Origin: Colius striatus
Lineage: Eukaryota; Chordata; Aves; Coliiformes; Coliidae
Reading direction: 5' to 3'
DNA: 64,000 nucleotides
Assembly (NCBI RefSeq): GCF_028858725.1
Contig: NC_084773.1
Coordinates: forward strand, 19,972,850 to 20,036,849
The notes under the pieces are model-generated. The model was not told where the DNA came from and made no database searches. It saw only the letters and a program-made list of their open reading frames with translations. Made by a program: the position numbers and the translations under genes. Below, in pieces: positions 40,001 to 51,386 of this stretch (its first letter is position 1; each line of letters opens with the position of its first letter).

Positions 40001-41339
40001 GAGGAATGGATGTAGATCATTATTAGTGTTGAATGCTTTGCCAAAATGAGGCTGTAACAGAGCTGGAGCAGGAGCAGCTGCCTACACACAAATGAAGGAA
40101 ATTCACAGTTTTCTCTATTATGCACTTTGTGCAGCTGCCTCAGACCTGCAGAACTTATGCTTAGATATTACTCATCAGTGACCTCTGTGCTTCTCTGCCC
40201 AGAAAGGCTCACGTGAATTCATGACATAACTGATCAGCCTAAGTCCAGTTGCTCACAACTGATTTGACTACAGTTCCAAAAAGACTCACAATGACTTCTT
40301 CAGCTCACATCCAAATAACTTATTTGGAATCAGTGTGTATGTAGAGGAGTTGAGGGGCTGTTGGGAACCAGCCTCCATGGCTGACTGTGCTACTGGCACA
40401 CATCTGGAGGGCAGCACATCCTCCTGACTTGCTGTGGGAAGTTCCTCAGCCATTGAAACAACTCCAGTGAGCAACTTTTCCTTTTCATGGTGTTCAGTTT
40501 TGTGGGTTTCTCATTCTGTAAAATCAACAGGAGCTTGTCAAGATCTGCATATAAGAAGCCCCCTGGGTCTATCTTTCTGAATGGGTGTGACTAGGGCATA
40601 TTTTTTCTGTTCTGTCATATCTGTCTTGCTCTGAAAACTTCCCTTCCCCCCTTCCCCCAAATGTCTCACTTTTATCTCACCCTTACTCTTCTTCACTTTA
40701 TTAAAACTTGTTTTGTTTAGAACTTTTCTGCCAGGCACAGCTCTGGCATTTTTTTTAGCTCATGCTTGATCCCTCATCAACTTTTTGGGTTGCAAGAGTT
40801 TACTCTTCTTGTCTGTTAGCTTTTAATTGTAGATTCAGAAAGAGTAATAATTAAGTACTGCCTCTAACCAGCCATTGGTAAGTGCAGAAGTATTGTTACT
40901 TTACTGATGTCCTGGAGGGTACTTGCATTTGGCATTCTCAATGTTGTAAAATGCAAACCTAGGTAATAGGGAAATTGTGTCTTGTATTGTAGAGGTGCTA
41001 ATAGAAGTGACATCACTTGCCACGAGACATTCTAGTTTATGACTATCTTTAAAGAACATACTTGCCAATTACTGTCTTTATTAGAATAGTTACTTTTGTA
41101 ATTTGAAAATATGGTTCTTAATTGGGACCAGCTTTGCCTAAGGGAGAAATATTTGTTAATAAATAAATGAACAAACCAAACCTCTCCATCAGTACCCATG
41201 GAAGAACCAGCTTACATCACATAAGCATCCTCATAGTTCTTATTACTTATTATTCTTAAACTCTTTCAATTACTGAGAAAGACAATTTCATCTACCATTA
41301 TATTGTCTTGCTGGGAAAAATACAGACAGGATATTGGAA
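37057..41339. other. Intergenic DNA, no gene seen
   Basis: AT-rich overall with a GC-richer patch at 38,140-38,300. That patch ends in a G8 run (38,278-38,285) after several GGG runs, a long-loop G-quadruplex possibility. A minus-strand open stretch of about 143 codons crosses it (38,087-38,518) but shows no domain, no homology I recognise and low-complexity composition. No transposon end is seen. Confidence 0.62.
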
Positions 41340-41560
41340 TTTGCTTGTTTATTAAAGCAAGTAGCTCATTAGGCATAATTAAGATAAAAGAAACAGGAGC
41401 ATTAAATTTTCATACCACACCATCAGCTCCAGTAAAGGCAAAAACACCATAGCTGCTCTATTAGTACATTGATCAGGTTAATATAATTAAGGTGCCAATT
41501 TTATTAGACTCTGAAGATAAAATGAGGACTGCTTAGTGGTTTTTCACTTAAAAATGTAGT
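41340..41560. promoter_or_regulatory. Candidate enhancer-like AT-rich block
   Basis: Multiple homeodomain-type cores (CATTAGGCATAATTAAG at about 41,367; CTATTAG; GGTTAATATAATTAAGG at about 41,477; TTTATTAGAC) are packed with a TTGATCAGG word and TTTATTAAAGCAAG. Long homopolymers are absent. Composition resembles AT-rich developmental enhancers; conservation is not tested. Confidence 0.27.
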
Positions 41561-42009
41561 CAAGAAACTTTAAAAGAAAATAGAACTGAACAGGACTGAA
41601 ATCCCCACTACTCAGCCAAGGGATAGATATGAACCAGAATCTGTCAACATGGGGATGTGTCAGACTTTGGTTACAGGTCAAGGAAGGAGGGAAACCTCAG
41701 CTTTTAGGGCAAAAGTACTTCACTTCAGATATTGTGTCACTGGAAAATCAGCAAATAATTTTACCTGAACCCATTTAAACATACACCTACATGTGTATTT
41801 ATATGCAGATCTATTTAGCTGTACCTACACCTTTGAGGATGGGATGTTCTGAGCTGCCTCAGGTCCCACGAGCTGGGGATCTGTCCCATGCCCTGGCATC
41901 TGATTGAACAACGTGCCATGCACAAATCACACTCAATAGATGGCTGTGGGAGGCAGAAGACTCTTAAGGTTGGTTTTGATTTTTGTGCTGAAGTGTGAGG
42001 TATGGTCCT
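41561..42009. other. Intergenic DNA, nothing seen
   Basis: Mixed composition with no recognised gene, RNA or repeat end. Confidence 0.6.
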
Positions 42010-42235
42010 TTGAAAAATAGGTAAGTTGGCAGAACACGATTTTGCTCAGCATAGCGTTCGTGTGATCTGCCTTCGGTATTTAACCATAAACACGTGTTTC
42101 CCTGACACACAAACTCTATCTCTTTTAAAAGAAATAAATAAAAGCAAACAAATTAGGTTACCAGTCAAGTCATCGAGTCAGCAGTGCTATATTCAGAGAA
42201 CATAGCATTGTGACTCTCAAATTATCTCCCAATCC
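42010..42235. promoter_or_regulatory. Candidate conserved non-coding block, CpG-retaining
   Basis: Words such as cacgattttgctcagcatag followed by cgttcgtgtgatc, ccttcggtatttaacc, aacacgtgtttcc (a CACGTG E-box at about 42,092-42,097) and gtcatcgagtcagcag keep six or more CpGs in AT-rich surroundings. No coding frame or transposon is present. Regulatory role inferred. Confidence 0.28.
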
Positions 42236-44929
42236 CACCTGCTCTCAGATCTTTATAGCCTGGCTATCTGCTCTGCTAGGATTGCTCCATAGAAAATAAA
42301 CAGATGGGGCTGAGAAAAATCCAAACGAATAAATGGGGTAGAAACTGCCTCAAGCTTTTCGAATAGCATCAGGGCAGCTTCTCTGTTTTCAAGGATTTTT
42401 CTTCTCCCATTTGAAAAATAAACCTGCTGGAACAATCAAGATGTGATTTGGTTTAATATTCAACTACACGAAAACACACGCACACACAGATGTGTTTTAG
42501 ATGCTTTTGTGCAGAGAGAAACTACCTTCTTTCATGGGCTTTGCTGCTGTTTTTAATGTGGTAATTGCCTGATCAATATTGCTATCTCAAACTTATATGA
42601 AAATGTGTGAAACTTTCCAAAGGCAGAGAATATATAGATTCCTTTGCTGTGCTGCAGGACTTGAGCAACAGTAATTTCAGTAATTAGGCTGCTTTTCAAA
42701 TAAAGGCCAGTTCCATGGATACATGACTAAGATAAATTATGCCCCAGGTAAGCTTGTATTTTCCTGCATGTGCTTGCCCTTTCTGTGTTCACATCCACAG
42801 AAAGAAAGCCTGAGTAAACATCTTTTTCTTTTCCTCCTCACACCCCATGATGCATCTGCATCTACTGTCTTAGGCAGGAGTGCTCTTCACCTGTCCTTAT
42901 ACATGAGAGGTGACCTTACATTTGTCCTTTAGAAACTATTCTTTGCTTCTGAATCTTTTTCCACTTTTAGATTAGTTTACAGAATGAAATGAGGAAAAAA
43001 AACAGAAGAAAAATCATGATTTTTCAATGATTTTCCTGACCAAAAAAGCAGGGTGTTAAAAAAGAAAACAAGGTCAAGAAAAGAATGCTCTGAGTATTTT
43101 TTTTTTAGTCTTTTCAGTTATTTTAGACCATCTTATTTAAAGCTTATTCTAATAATTTCTTGCCAATGTCAAGGAAAAGAATACATAAAAATGAAGCAGT
43201 TATTTATGATACCATGTGGGTATCTCAAAACAGCACCATCTTTGCTAGAGAAATGCAGCTCATCAGCAGGAATTTGATCAAAGAAATTGAATATCTTTAT
43301 TTTTGTGGGCTCAGTTGGCAGTGGAGCCCACCACTGAATTTAGGCTTGTCAATGCTGTGCTTGAACTTGGGCAACAAGACATAATTCCCATTGCACTGGG
43401 TGTGGAAGTTGTCTCAGGATCATCTCACTTCCCCAGGAGGGCCAAGAGGACAGGCAGGCAGGGAGCTGGCAATGAGCTGAGGGTTTACCCAAGGGAGTGT
43501 GACTTTAATCTAGCAGTTTATGAGTCAACAGTCATAACATCAAGAAAACTACCGAGATCTTGACTGTCGTGGGGGGATGAGTCAGAGTGAAAGTCATTGT
43601 GCTGGTACCCAGGCAGTCGCTGTGCTTGTCTTGTGTACAAAGGGCATGTTCCATCCTACAGACACAAAACTGCTGAAATGGTTACTGAAAGGAGTTTTGC
43701 CAGCGGGGGAAAAAGTGGATTGTCTGAGAGAGGTGTTTCCATGGAGACCTGGTGCCATCCTAGCAATGGATGGAGAGAGCTGAAGGTCAGACTGGAAATT
43801 CAGTGCCTCAGACCTGCTCGTGGAAGGACATCTCTGGACTCAAGTTGGTAAAGGTGGTTGGTTTGGTAGCCAAAACCAGCCCAGAAGAAAATCCATTTTA
43901 ATACAGAGTACCTTCCTCAAGGTTTGTCTGGTGAGAAGAGTTAAAGAAAAGAAACAGTAGGAAGACAGGGGGAGAGAGGTCAAGCTTATGTCAGTGACAC
44001 TGGCGTCTCAGGAGGCATAATGATGTCTGCTGGCAGCAGCTGGCCCCACATTGAGGAGTATGTTTTTTGCATCATCAAGTCCTGATTTGTCAAACTTTTG
44101 CACAGAGGCACACCAGGAACTAGCTCAGCTGCTGGGAAAGGCCTCCTGGGGCCATGAAGGAAGCTGAAACCAGACCTGGCACACACAGAGCGTGCAGTTT
44201 TTTTTCCTGTGTGAGAACAGAGGAGCTGTAATACAGTCCTCTGCTGTCAGGATGTGTGTTTGCATCTGCAGATGCTGTATGCCAACTTTGGTGGACTTAG
44301 GGCAGAGTTGAAGGGATGAAGCTGAGGAAGGTCACATCTCCCTGCTCTCTAACCAACAAATTGCCAGCTCCTGGCTGGGCAGAGAGAAACACTGTTCCAC
44401 TGCTCTGAGAATCCATGGTTTCAGTATATGCCACATATTTACTGTTATTATCTCAAATGCTTTGGTTTTTTAACCCCATGACTTCATGGGATGCATTTCT
44501 TCAAAACAGACCCCAATAAAATAAGTAAAAGCTGGAAGTGACAAATGATGTTGATCCCTTTCAACTTTAAAGTGTTTGAATGAGAAGCTGCCATAGAGCT
44601 CTGTTCAAGATCCATATGGGGTTTGTTTGATAGGGAACGTGTTTTGATTCAGGAATTATTGCTAGGGTTCATTAACATGTAAATTGCTCCATGAGGAAAT
44701 CTATATGAGATGAGTCCAAAGATATGTAAATATTCAAATGTAATTGGGGTTCAAGCCCTACATCTCTATTTCTGCCTAAAGCATTCAAACAGAGGAGGAG
44801 GTTTTCCATGCTTCTCCTTGAAACCCTGCAAAATTTCTCATCCCGTGATGAGAACAGTCCTGAGGCATGAAGTTCAATAAATAATGACAAAATTAGCCAA
44901 GTTTAGAGGATTTGGAGGGCAGGGGAAAG
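42236..44929. other. Intergenic DNA, no gene seen
   Basis: A short CA-rich stretch lies at 42,474-42,489. From about 43,050 to 43,850 the + strand holds several overlapping open stretches of 68-86 codons in different frames. None shows a domain, and frame-to-frame joins lack splice consensus, so I treat them as chance. A perfect palindrome occurs at 43,008-43,025. Confidence 0.58.
43008..43025. repeat. Perfect 18-base palindrome
   Basis: gaaaaatcatgatttttc reads identically on both strands, with an ATCATGAT core flanked by A5/T5. It is AT-rich and could extrude or bind a dimeric protein; chance is also plausible over 64 kb of AT-rich DNA. Confidence 0.85.
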
Positions 44930-45420
44930 TGTGGGCACCTAGAGTGGGTGTGCACGCTCGGGTGCAGAGCTCTCCTCCTCGCCCGGGCAGTTCTTTGTGC
45001 TGTGCTGAGCGCAGCTGTGTGTGCAGCAGGGCTCTGCACCAACCTGTTCAACAGCCATTCGCTGGTGCAAACAGAAAACGTTATCTTCTTAGAAAATATT
45101 ATGTCTCCTATTACTTTTGATAGATCTCCCGTGGAATTCTTTTACAGTTAAGTATAAATCACACGGGGAAGAATGAAATCTGCTCTTGTAAACACGGCGT
45201 ATGCACAAGGAGTAAATCATGCAGATGCAATCGCTGCCGTTGTCATAATGTGTCTCCTACGTGAGGCAGGTTGAAGAGGGATAAATAATCCCCTGGCTGC
45301 AACTGCACCTGTGTGATGTCATGGGACGTGTCACTGGGAGATGACAGCTCAGAGGAAAGCAGCTACTGGGGGATGTTTGATGAAATGTAAGGCAGTTGTC
45401 TGGGGAGATCCTCCCGCACT
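44930..45420. promoter_or_regulatory. Candidate regulatory block: CpG patch plus CRE-like site
   Basis: A small CpG-containing patch (gcacgctcgggtgcagagct, then cctcgcccgggcag, at about 44,952-44,990) is followed by an AT/GC-balanced block. That block holds aacacggcgtatgcac, atcgctgccgttgtc, ctacgtgagg, a CACCTG E-box, a CRE-like TGATGTCA at about 45,315-45,322 and an adjacent GGGACGTGTCAC. TATA-like gggataaataatcccc lies at about 45,278. It could be an enhancer or a minor promoter. No convincing exon is present, although the + strand frame at about 44,912-45,151 encodes a chance hydrophobic stretch. Confidence 0.33.
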
Positions 45421-45774
45421 GTATTAACACACACAAACACGCCGGACCACGGCTGCTGCAGGGATATCCCTAAAGACCACACTCAACATGTGAAAATCAA
45501 GATGTACTTTGGAAGTATTCATGCTCAGTGCCTGCTGCACTTGAGGGAATGATTTATGGCATTCCCTCCCTTCCTCTGCCCACCTCCATGGAGCAGACCG
45601 GTGTGTTGCCCTGGGTTGGACCCCAGAGCTCTCCCCTATTTCCATCACAGCTCAGGGAGCCCATGGGCTGGAGTTGGGGTGGAAGGAGCTTTCGTGGGCC
45701 CCTTACACAGCAGCAGAGAGTGGAGGCTTCAGGAACTGGGGATCAGTTCTTGCCTCCCCTGCAATCTGCAAATT
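45421..45774. other. Moderately GC-rich intergenic DNA
   Basis: CCTCC/CCTGG-rich sequence with several open stretches of about 75-80 codons on both strands. This is what GC-richer DNA gives by chance. No family is recognised. Confidence 0.55.
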
Positions 45775-45845
45775 AATTAAGCTACTTGTGTTCAATTCCC
45801 CATCTGTAAACTGGGCATAATTACTCCTCGCCTGTATCTATAGGA
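45775..45845 (+). mobile_element. Probable ancient MIR remnant
   Basis: The core ttcaattccccatctgtaaa followed by ctgggcataattactcctcg follows the highly characteristic MIR stretch 'CTCAGTTTCCCCATCTGTAA AATGGGGATAATAATACCTA'. Preceding bases (ttctt gcctcccctgcaatctgc) can be matched only loosely to the MIR core. MIR copies in birds are old and rare, so even a 60-70 base relic is notable. Confidence 0.55.
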
Positions 45846-47345
45846 AGAAAATAGTGTACTCATGACTTGGGGAGTATTTGGACACTTTCATGCCAGTAGC
45901 CATGACTAGATTGAAAATGTATCTCTTCCCAAATTGCTTAATTGACTTCTGGATGTGCAATACCTGAGTGGTGATGTGGGGTAACCCACCTTTTGCCCAT
46001 AGGGCCAGTACCATGGAGGGGACTGGCAGCTGTGCTCCCACAGCATGGACATCTGCTCCAGATTGCTGCAACAAAGTGATACACCCTTTGTGCAGTAGTT
46101 TCTGAAGTATTGTCAGCTATTGCCTGTCTTTTTGTTTCCATAATTTACTGTTATTAACACACAATGAATCCAGCATTATAAGGCTAAACCCATGCAAACC
46201 AAATACGAGATGCTTTGTTCTGTGCAGCATTGGTTTTCAGTGCTGTCACACACATTAATGTAATGACAGGTCCTGCTTATAGCCAGGATACTTTTGAGGA
46301 ACAGACTTTCAGTTATCACTTCTGCTTTTATGCAGTGCTCTCCCCAGAAGTATTTTATTAGTGTAATTAGGACAGGCAGTGAAAAGATCACCTTCAATTC
46401 ATATTAGAAATATGAAAGATCAATAAAGAAGATTATTGTTTGAACTCCCCCGTCACCTGAGCTTTCCAAATGAGCATAACCTTTCTGCCCAAAAGCACGT
46501 GTATGGCCAAATCAGCACTTCAGTAGGAGGCTGAGAGAAAGCAGAGCTGTGCTGGGAGAGTAACCTGCTCTCCAAAAGTATGTATCTAGTGTTAAAATAA
46601 AAGACAGCACTGTAACACTTCCTTTACTCTCTCAAGAAGAGGAGAATAAGTTGTACAGGTGAAATGGTGACAGGCTACTGTCAGGTGCTGTAGCTGATAC
46701 TCTGACAACTATTGCTGAGTGTCTGTCCACATGATGTTACAAACCCTTCTGATCAGCCAAGGGCTTGCAGAAACTTTGGTTATTTGCTGAGTAAGTGTTG
46801 GCCAGGCAAATTATGGGAGTTGGGAACAGATCTACCAGTTGCACCCCATTTATCTTGAAGCTCTGCACTTCCCCTACCTGAGTTTTGCAGTTCTGGTCAC
46901 ACCTTCAAGAAGGATGAATTCCTACCAAAGCAAGTGCAAATGAGAAGTTAATGAGAAGTCAAAGAGGTTTCCCAACATGCATGGGATAGATTTTGAATAG
47001 AACAAACTTTGTGAAGTAAATTGGACTTTGCTGGTCCTCTTGGAGCTGGGGGAACAGTGACAAGTGAAATTCAACAGTCTCCTGCCTGGTAATTGTGGAC
47101 ATTACACAGGCTGCAACAAGTTCCTGTAGGACAAAAGAAAGGCAAAATATGTGCTGTGGGCACCTTCCTGGACCACACTGGACACTTTGAACAGGTCTCT
47201 CAATTTTTCAGAAAGACCTCACTAGTTTTGTCACTAGTTACTCTTAAGTAGCTTAAAAATATATATGACATAGGAAGAATATTCTTCAAGTAAGCTTTCT
47301 CTCTGAGAAGACCAGCCTAAAGTGTCATTCTGTATAGAACCCCCT
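45846..47345. other. Intergenic DNA, no gene seen
   Basis: AT-rich. A partial 10-base duplication (aatgagaagt twice) sits at about 46,938-46,960. No gene or repeat end is recognised. Confidence 0.62.
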
Positions 47346-47660
47346 GTACTATGGCACAATGTGCCTACGACAATGCACACAACATTTTAAGCCCTCGGGG
47401 CTACATGAGGAGAACATTCAAATTAGAAGGGGATAATGAAGTCTGAAATAGTAAAAGTGCTAGCAGTTACTTTTTCATGGCAGGTAATTTAGTGGCATTG
47501 TTTGGACCATAGTCTCGGGCTGTAACTCAACTGGTTTCAGCAGAACGATGCCAGTAGCTAACTGTTGTGTCAGCCCTCGAGAGCTACATAGTGCCATTAT
47601 TTTATTAATCACCACCAATAAACCATACTTACGTAGGATTTAATTACAGGAGCCATTTGT
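47346..47660. promoter_or_regulatory. Candidate conserved non-coding block with a repeated CpG motif
   Basis: The block keeps CpGs (cctacgacaatgc, gccctcggggc, gtctcgggctg, gcagaacgatgcc, gccctcgagagc, tacttacgtagg) and homeodomain cores (CATTATTTTATTAATCACC, GATTTAATTAC). Two near-copies of one motif, agccctcggggctacat (47,390-47,406) and agccctcgagagctacat (47,572-47,589), lie 182 bases apart in the same orientation. There is no open frame of note. The repeated site suggests binding of the same factor twice; function is inferred. Confidence 0.35.
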
Positions 47661-50600
47661 TTTCTTTACTTGTGTTTGGGGGACGAGGCTTTTGAGGATG
47701 TTGAGAATTATTTGTTATTCACAGCGTATGTTTTTTCTGTTAGAATCTGAACTGGGCAAATTTCTTTAGAGTATTGTTACAGTATTAACGTCAATCAAGT
47801 TTCTACTTAGACTCAGTCAAATTGCCATTGTGTGAGTCTTCCAGTTTTATAAGTAAATCAGGTAAAATTCACTAATTTGGAATGGATTTTATTAAGGAGA
47901 CGATGGAGACAGGAGCAAAAATATCAGCATAAAATGTAAGGGAGAATCAAAACAAAAGCTTAGCTCTATGTCTTTGATATGCTGACAGTTCCCATAGCTC
48001 CAGGTAACCTTTCCCTGTAACACTCTGGAGTTTCCCTTTATTACTGTCTTTTATAATAAAAGACCACTATTATGCTTCAAGTGAATTTTTCTGGTGAGCA
48101 AAAACACAAAGAGCAAAGGAAACAAAGACATATAATAAGCTGAGGAAAGACAAGCAGAAACAACCAAATCCTTCCCACTGAGATAAAGACCCATGAAAGT
48201 GGTGACACTGAGGCTGGAGTCCTGCCCATGTGCTGGTGGTGGAAGTGGTGTAACAGGTCATGCTCTGCTGGACACAACACCCATGGCAGCTCAGGTTTTC
48301 CTGCGGCAGTTTCAAACAGAAAAGGAGAACACAGCAAACTGGGACAAAGCCTCAGAAACAATTACACAGTCCCCACTATCATTTACTTGCGCCACTTGTT
48401 TGGTTCTGGAGGAAAGATGAGGGCTGCATGAGAGTTTAGTATAAATGTAGTTATTCAGTTAGGGTTTCTGAGCCAGGTAACGGGTAGGAAGAGATCTGTT
48501 GACTGCTATTTCCAAGCAGTTGTATTCTCTGTTTGTGTAAATGATTACTATGGAGATACTCAATCTGCTGCTTTGATATTTTAGTCTCTGTTTTTCCATC
48601 ACTTGACCCTCAATAACATGTGCATTTTTGAGCATATAATATAAACACATCCTTCATACACCAAACCAGTTGGAAAGCCTAAAGGATTTGATTTTATGGT
48701 CGCCCATATCACAAGCTAAACAACAAACAATACCACCAAGAGAAGGTTCAAGGGCTAGTACCTGTCTTGGAGCAGTGCCCTGTGTCCTCTGATTTATACA
48801 GCAGCTTTCAAGACAGCTTGCACTCTATGGAGTGCTTATGATTGTTCTGGTTTTTAGCAGTTTTATTTGTACAGCCAAAACTTTTGAACATGTTTTTAGG
48901 AAACATTTTGAAGATAGATGAAGGAACTTGTAAGTGCTTTAAGTATAATAAACTGTTCTCAACCCAGACGGGCAGTCTCGACACATTTGACTTTTGACAA
49001 AGATATATTGGTTTCTTTGATTTTAGTAGGCAGGGGAATTTTTGTTCCAATGCAAAGCAAAGCCAGGTCTTGAAAGATTTGCGAAAACAGAACGTTGGTG
49101 GTTGTATTGCCTACCCTGACTTTGTAAGACTTGGATGCACGCACAGAACTGCAGCTTGATGAAGAGGTCAGCTTGCAAAGTGATGTTTACTTGACCTTTA
49201 GGTTTTGTTGTTGTGGTATCTATGGGTTGCTTTCTAATAAAGTCAAAATGACTGATAGATGTTAACAAGCAAAGCAGCAGCTGAAAGGAAAAATACCCTT
49301 TCCAAAGCCTTATGCTGAGTTTTACAACAGGAATTGCTTATGACAATGCCAATCCAGGTAAATTGCATTTGGGAAGTGTTGATCCTAGGGCATCTTAGTG
49401 TGCTGGCACACTGCATCACCAGTACAAATAATCCATAACTCAGTTGTCTCACTTGCAGTAAGGGGGGAATTTTCTGTGTTAACTGACCCTCAGAATGCCT
49501 TGTTTCTTGCTGATGGTGTGCCAGTGGAAAGTGGGTTCAATGAGCTGAAGTATAGAAGTTGGAAAGGTATTTATTCAGGACCTTAAAAGATGTCTTAGGA
49601 AACACCAAACAGACAGAAAATAATTCCCAAAGGAATACAGCCATCCTGTTTAGATTATATCTTTTTCCCTTACTCCTGTATGCTCTGCTCAAAACATAAA
49701 GCAGAGCAAACATATGTTGAGACGCTGCCTATTTATAAAGTAAACATTAACAACAAGCAGAAAACAAAAGATAAATGAAGAACATGTTTTGCACACTAAT
49801 CAAGTTCTCTTCAGTCAGAAAGTGGTGAATATATTTTAGTGTTACTTTTTTAAAGGTATAACTGAGGCTTCAATTTTCCCACATACTTAAAATATCTCTG
49901 TGTGACTAGTGTCCGGGGCACATCTTGGAGGGAGATCTAGTTACAGCTCTTAATGTTTGTATTTAAACTGGAAAATGAGATTCCCATCAACAGAGATAAG
50001 TTCCTTCCAGAGAAGGCATTAGCAGAGGTTTCCAGAAAATCTAGTTTGAAATAAGTCTTTGATTAACAAGATAAAGGGAAAGGTGTCCATGCATAGTGTT
50101 GATGATACTGTAAACCACCCTGTAGATCTGGAGAAACTTATGAGATTCACTCATTTGTGAAGGTCATCCAAAGCACAGCTGATGTGTCAGGAAGGTTAGA
50201 GATTAAAAGTTTTCTTTATCTGCTTTCTTCAGTTACAAATATCAGCAACACTGGACTTTGCATGGGACTGTGCTGGCTTTCCACTACCTAGCCAGTATGT
50301 CATGAAGATTCACATACAGCGTGTGTCATGAAACATGAAAACCCCTGAAATACAGAAAAGGCTGAGGTGCTTTATTTCAGCAAGATATCCTTCTTCATAT
50401 GCAGTTTCCAATAAAAATATTACAGATAGTAGTTTAAATTCCACTGCTATTTAGAGTGTGTGCTGGGCAAAATGACAGAAAAGATCCAAGCTGTTGTGAT
50501 CTGATTGTGAATATCAGACTACAAAAGTTGGCATATACGAGAGGGTGACATAGTTTTCTTATTCTATTTTGCTTTAGATGAGATGACTTCACTTTCACTT

Positions 50601-51374
50601 GTGGGAGGTTATTGTTGAGGCACAACAGCAGAGATTCAAGACAGGGTGAAATAAGACTCTTCAGAGGATTACTTTCCACTACGTACTCCCAGGGAATACA
50701 TGGGGGAATTAAGAATGGAGATGACCCAGATCAGCCTTGCTGACCTCCCCTCTATTAGCAGAGAGACAGTGAGCAGCATTTGGCACAAGAGCTCTGCAGA
50801 CACGAATATGCGAGGACTAAATCCCAGCCTTGCTGCCGCCACCACTTTCCACTTCTTGTGGTCTTGGCAGGGAGCTGGAGGCAGCAGCAGCCAGTGGGAC
50901 ACCCTCCTCTCACAGTCCTGTCCTGCTTTGCTGTCAGGAGCTGATCCCTCCAGGGAGTGGGTTCTGTGATTGCCATCACGTGTGGGCTGTATCTCCCCCT
51001 CTGTGGGTTTAACTTTGCGATGCAATACTGTGCCAGCGGTGCACAGACAAATGCTCCATCTCTACCTCCTTTGCCTGCAGTGCAAGGGACTGTGATCTGC
51101 TAGAGGTGAAATCCCAGCATGGCACACTGGTGAGCATGGGACAGCCCTCCCACCCCCACTGGGGCAGGAGTATGTCCCAGCAAGTATGAGCACATAAAAA
51201 GATGCACTTCCAAGACTGTAAAATCTCCACAGGCTCAAAATGTGGGGGTGGAAGTGAAAATGTACAATATGTTGTTAGCTAGTGGTGTTACTTTTTTTTT
51301 CCCAGCCCCTCCTATCCCTCTCTGTTTTATAAATCCATGCTGCTTAAAAAGACTAGGGTGAGTGCATATGTCTG
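47661..51374. other. Intergenic DNA, no gene seen
   Basis: AT-rich with a GC-richer stretch at 50,820-51,180 that gives overlapping open frames of up to about 118 codons on both strands, without recognisable domains. No transposon end is seen. Confidence 0.6.
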
Positions 51375-51386
51375 CACACACACACA
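51375..51386. repeat. (CA)6 microsatellite
   Basis: Six exact CA units following tctg; simple repeat. Confidence 0.85.

Noticed and set aside
43053..43851. Run of overlapping + strand frames that might be exons of a broken gene
   Set aside because: Frame changes do not coincide with splice sites or with recognisable homology; no domain in any of them.
44912..45151. Frame with a signal-peptide-like hydrophobic stretch (ALLLARAVLCAVLSAAVCAAG region)
   Set aside because: It lacks an ATG at the start of the frame, the sequence after the hydrophobic part resembles no protein, and GCT/GCA/CTG-rich DNA gives such stretches by chance.
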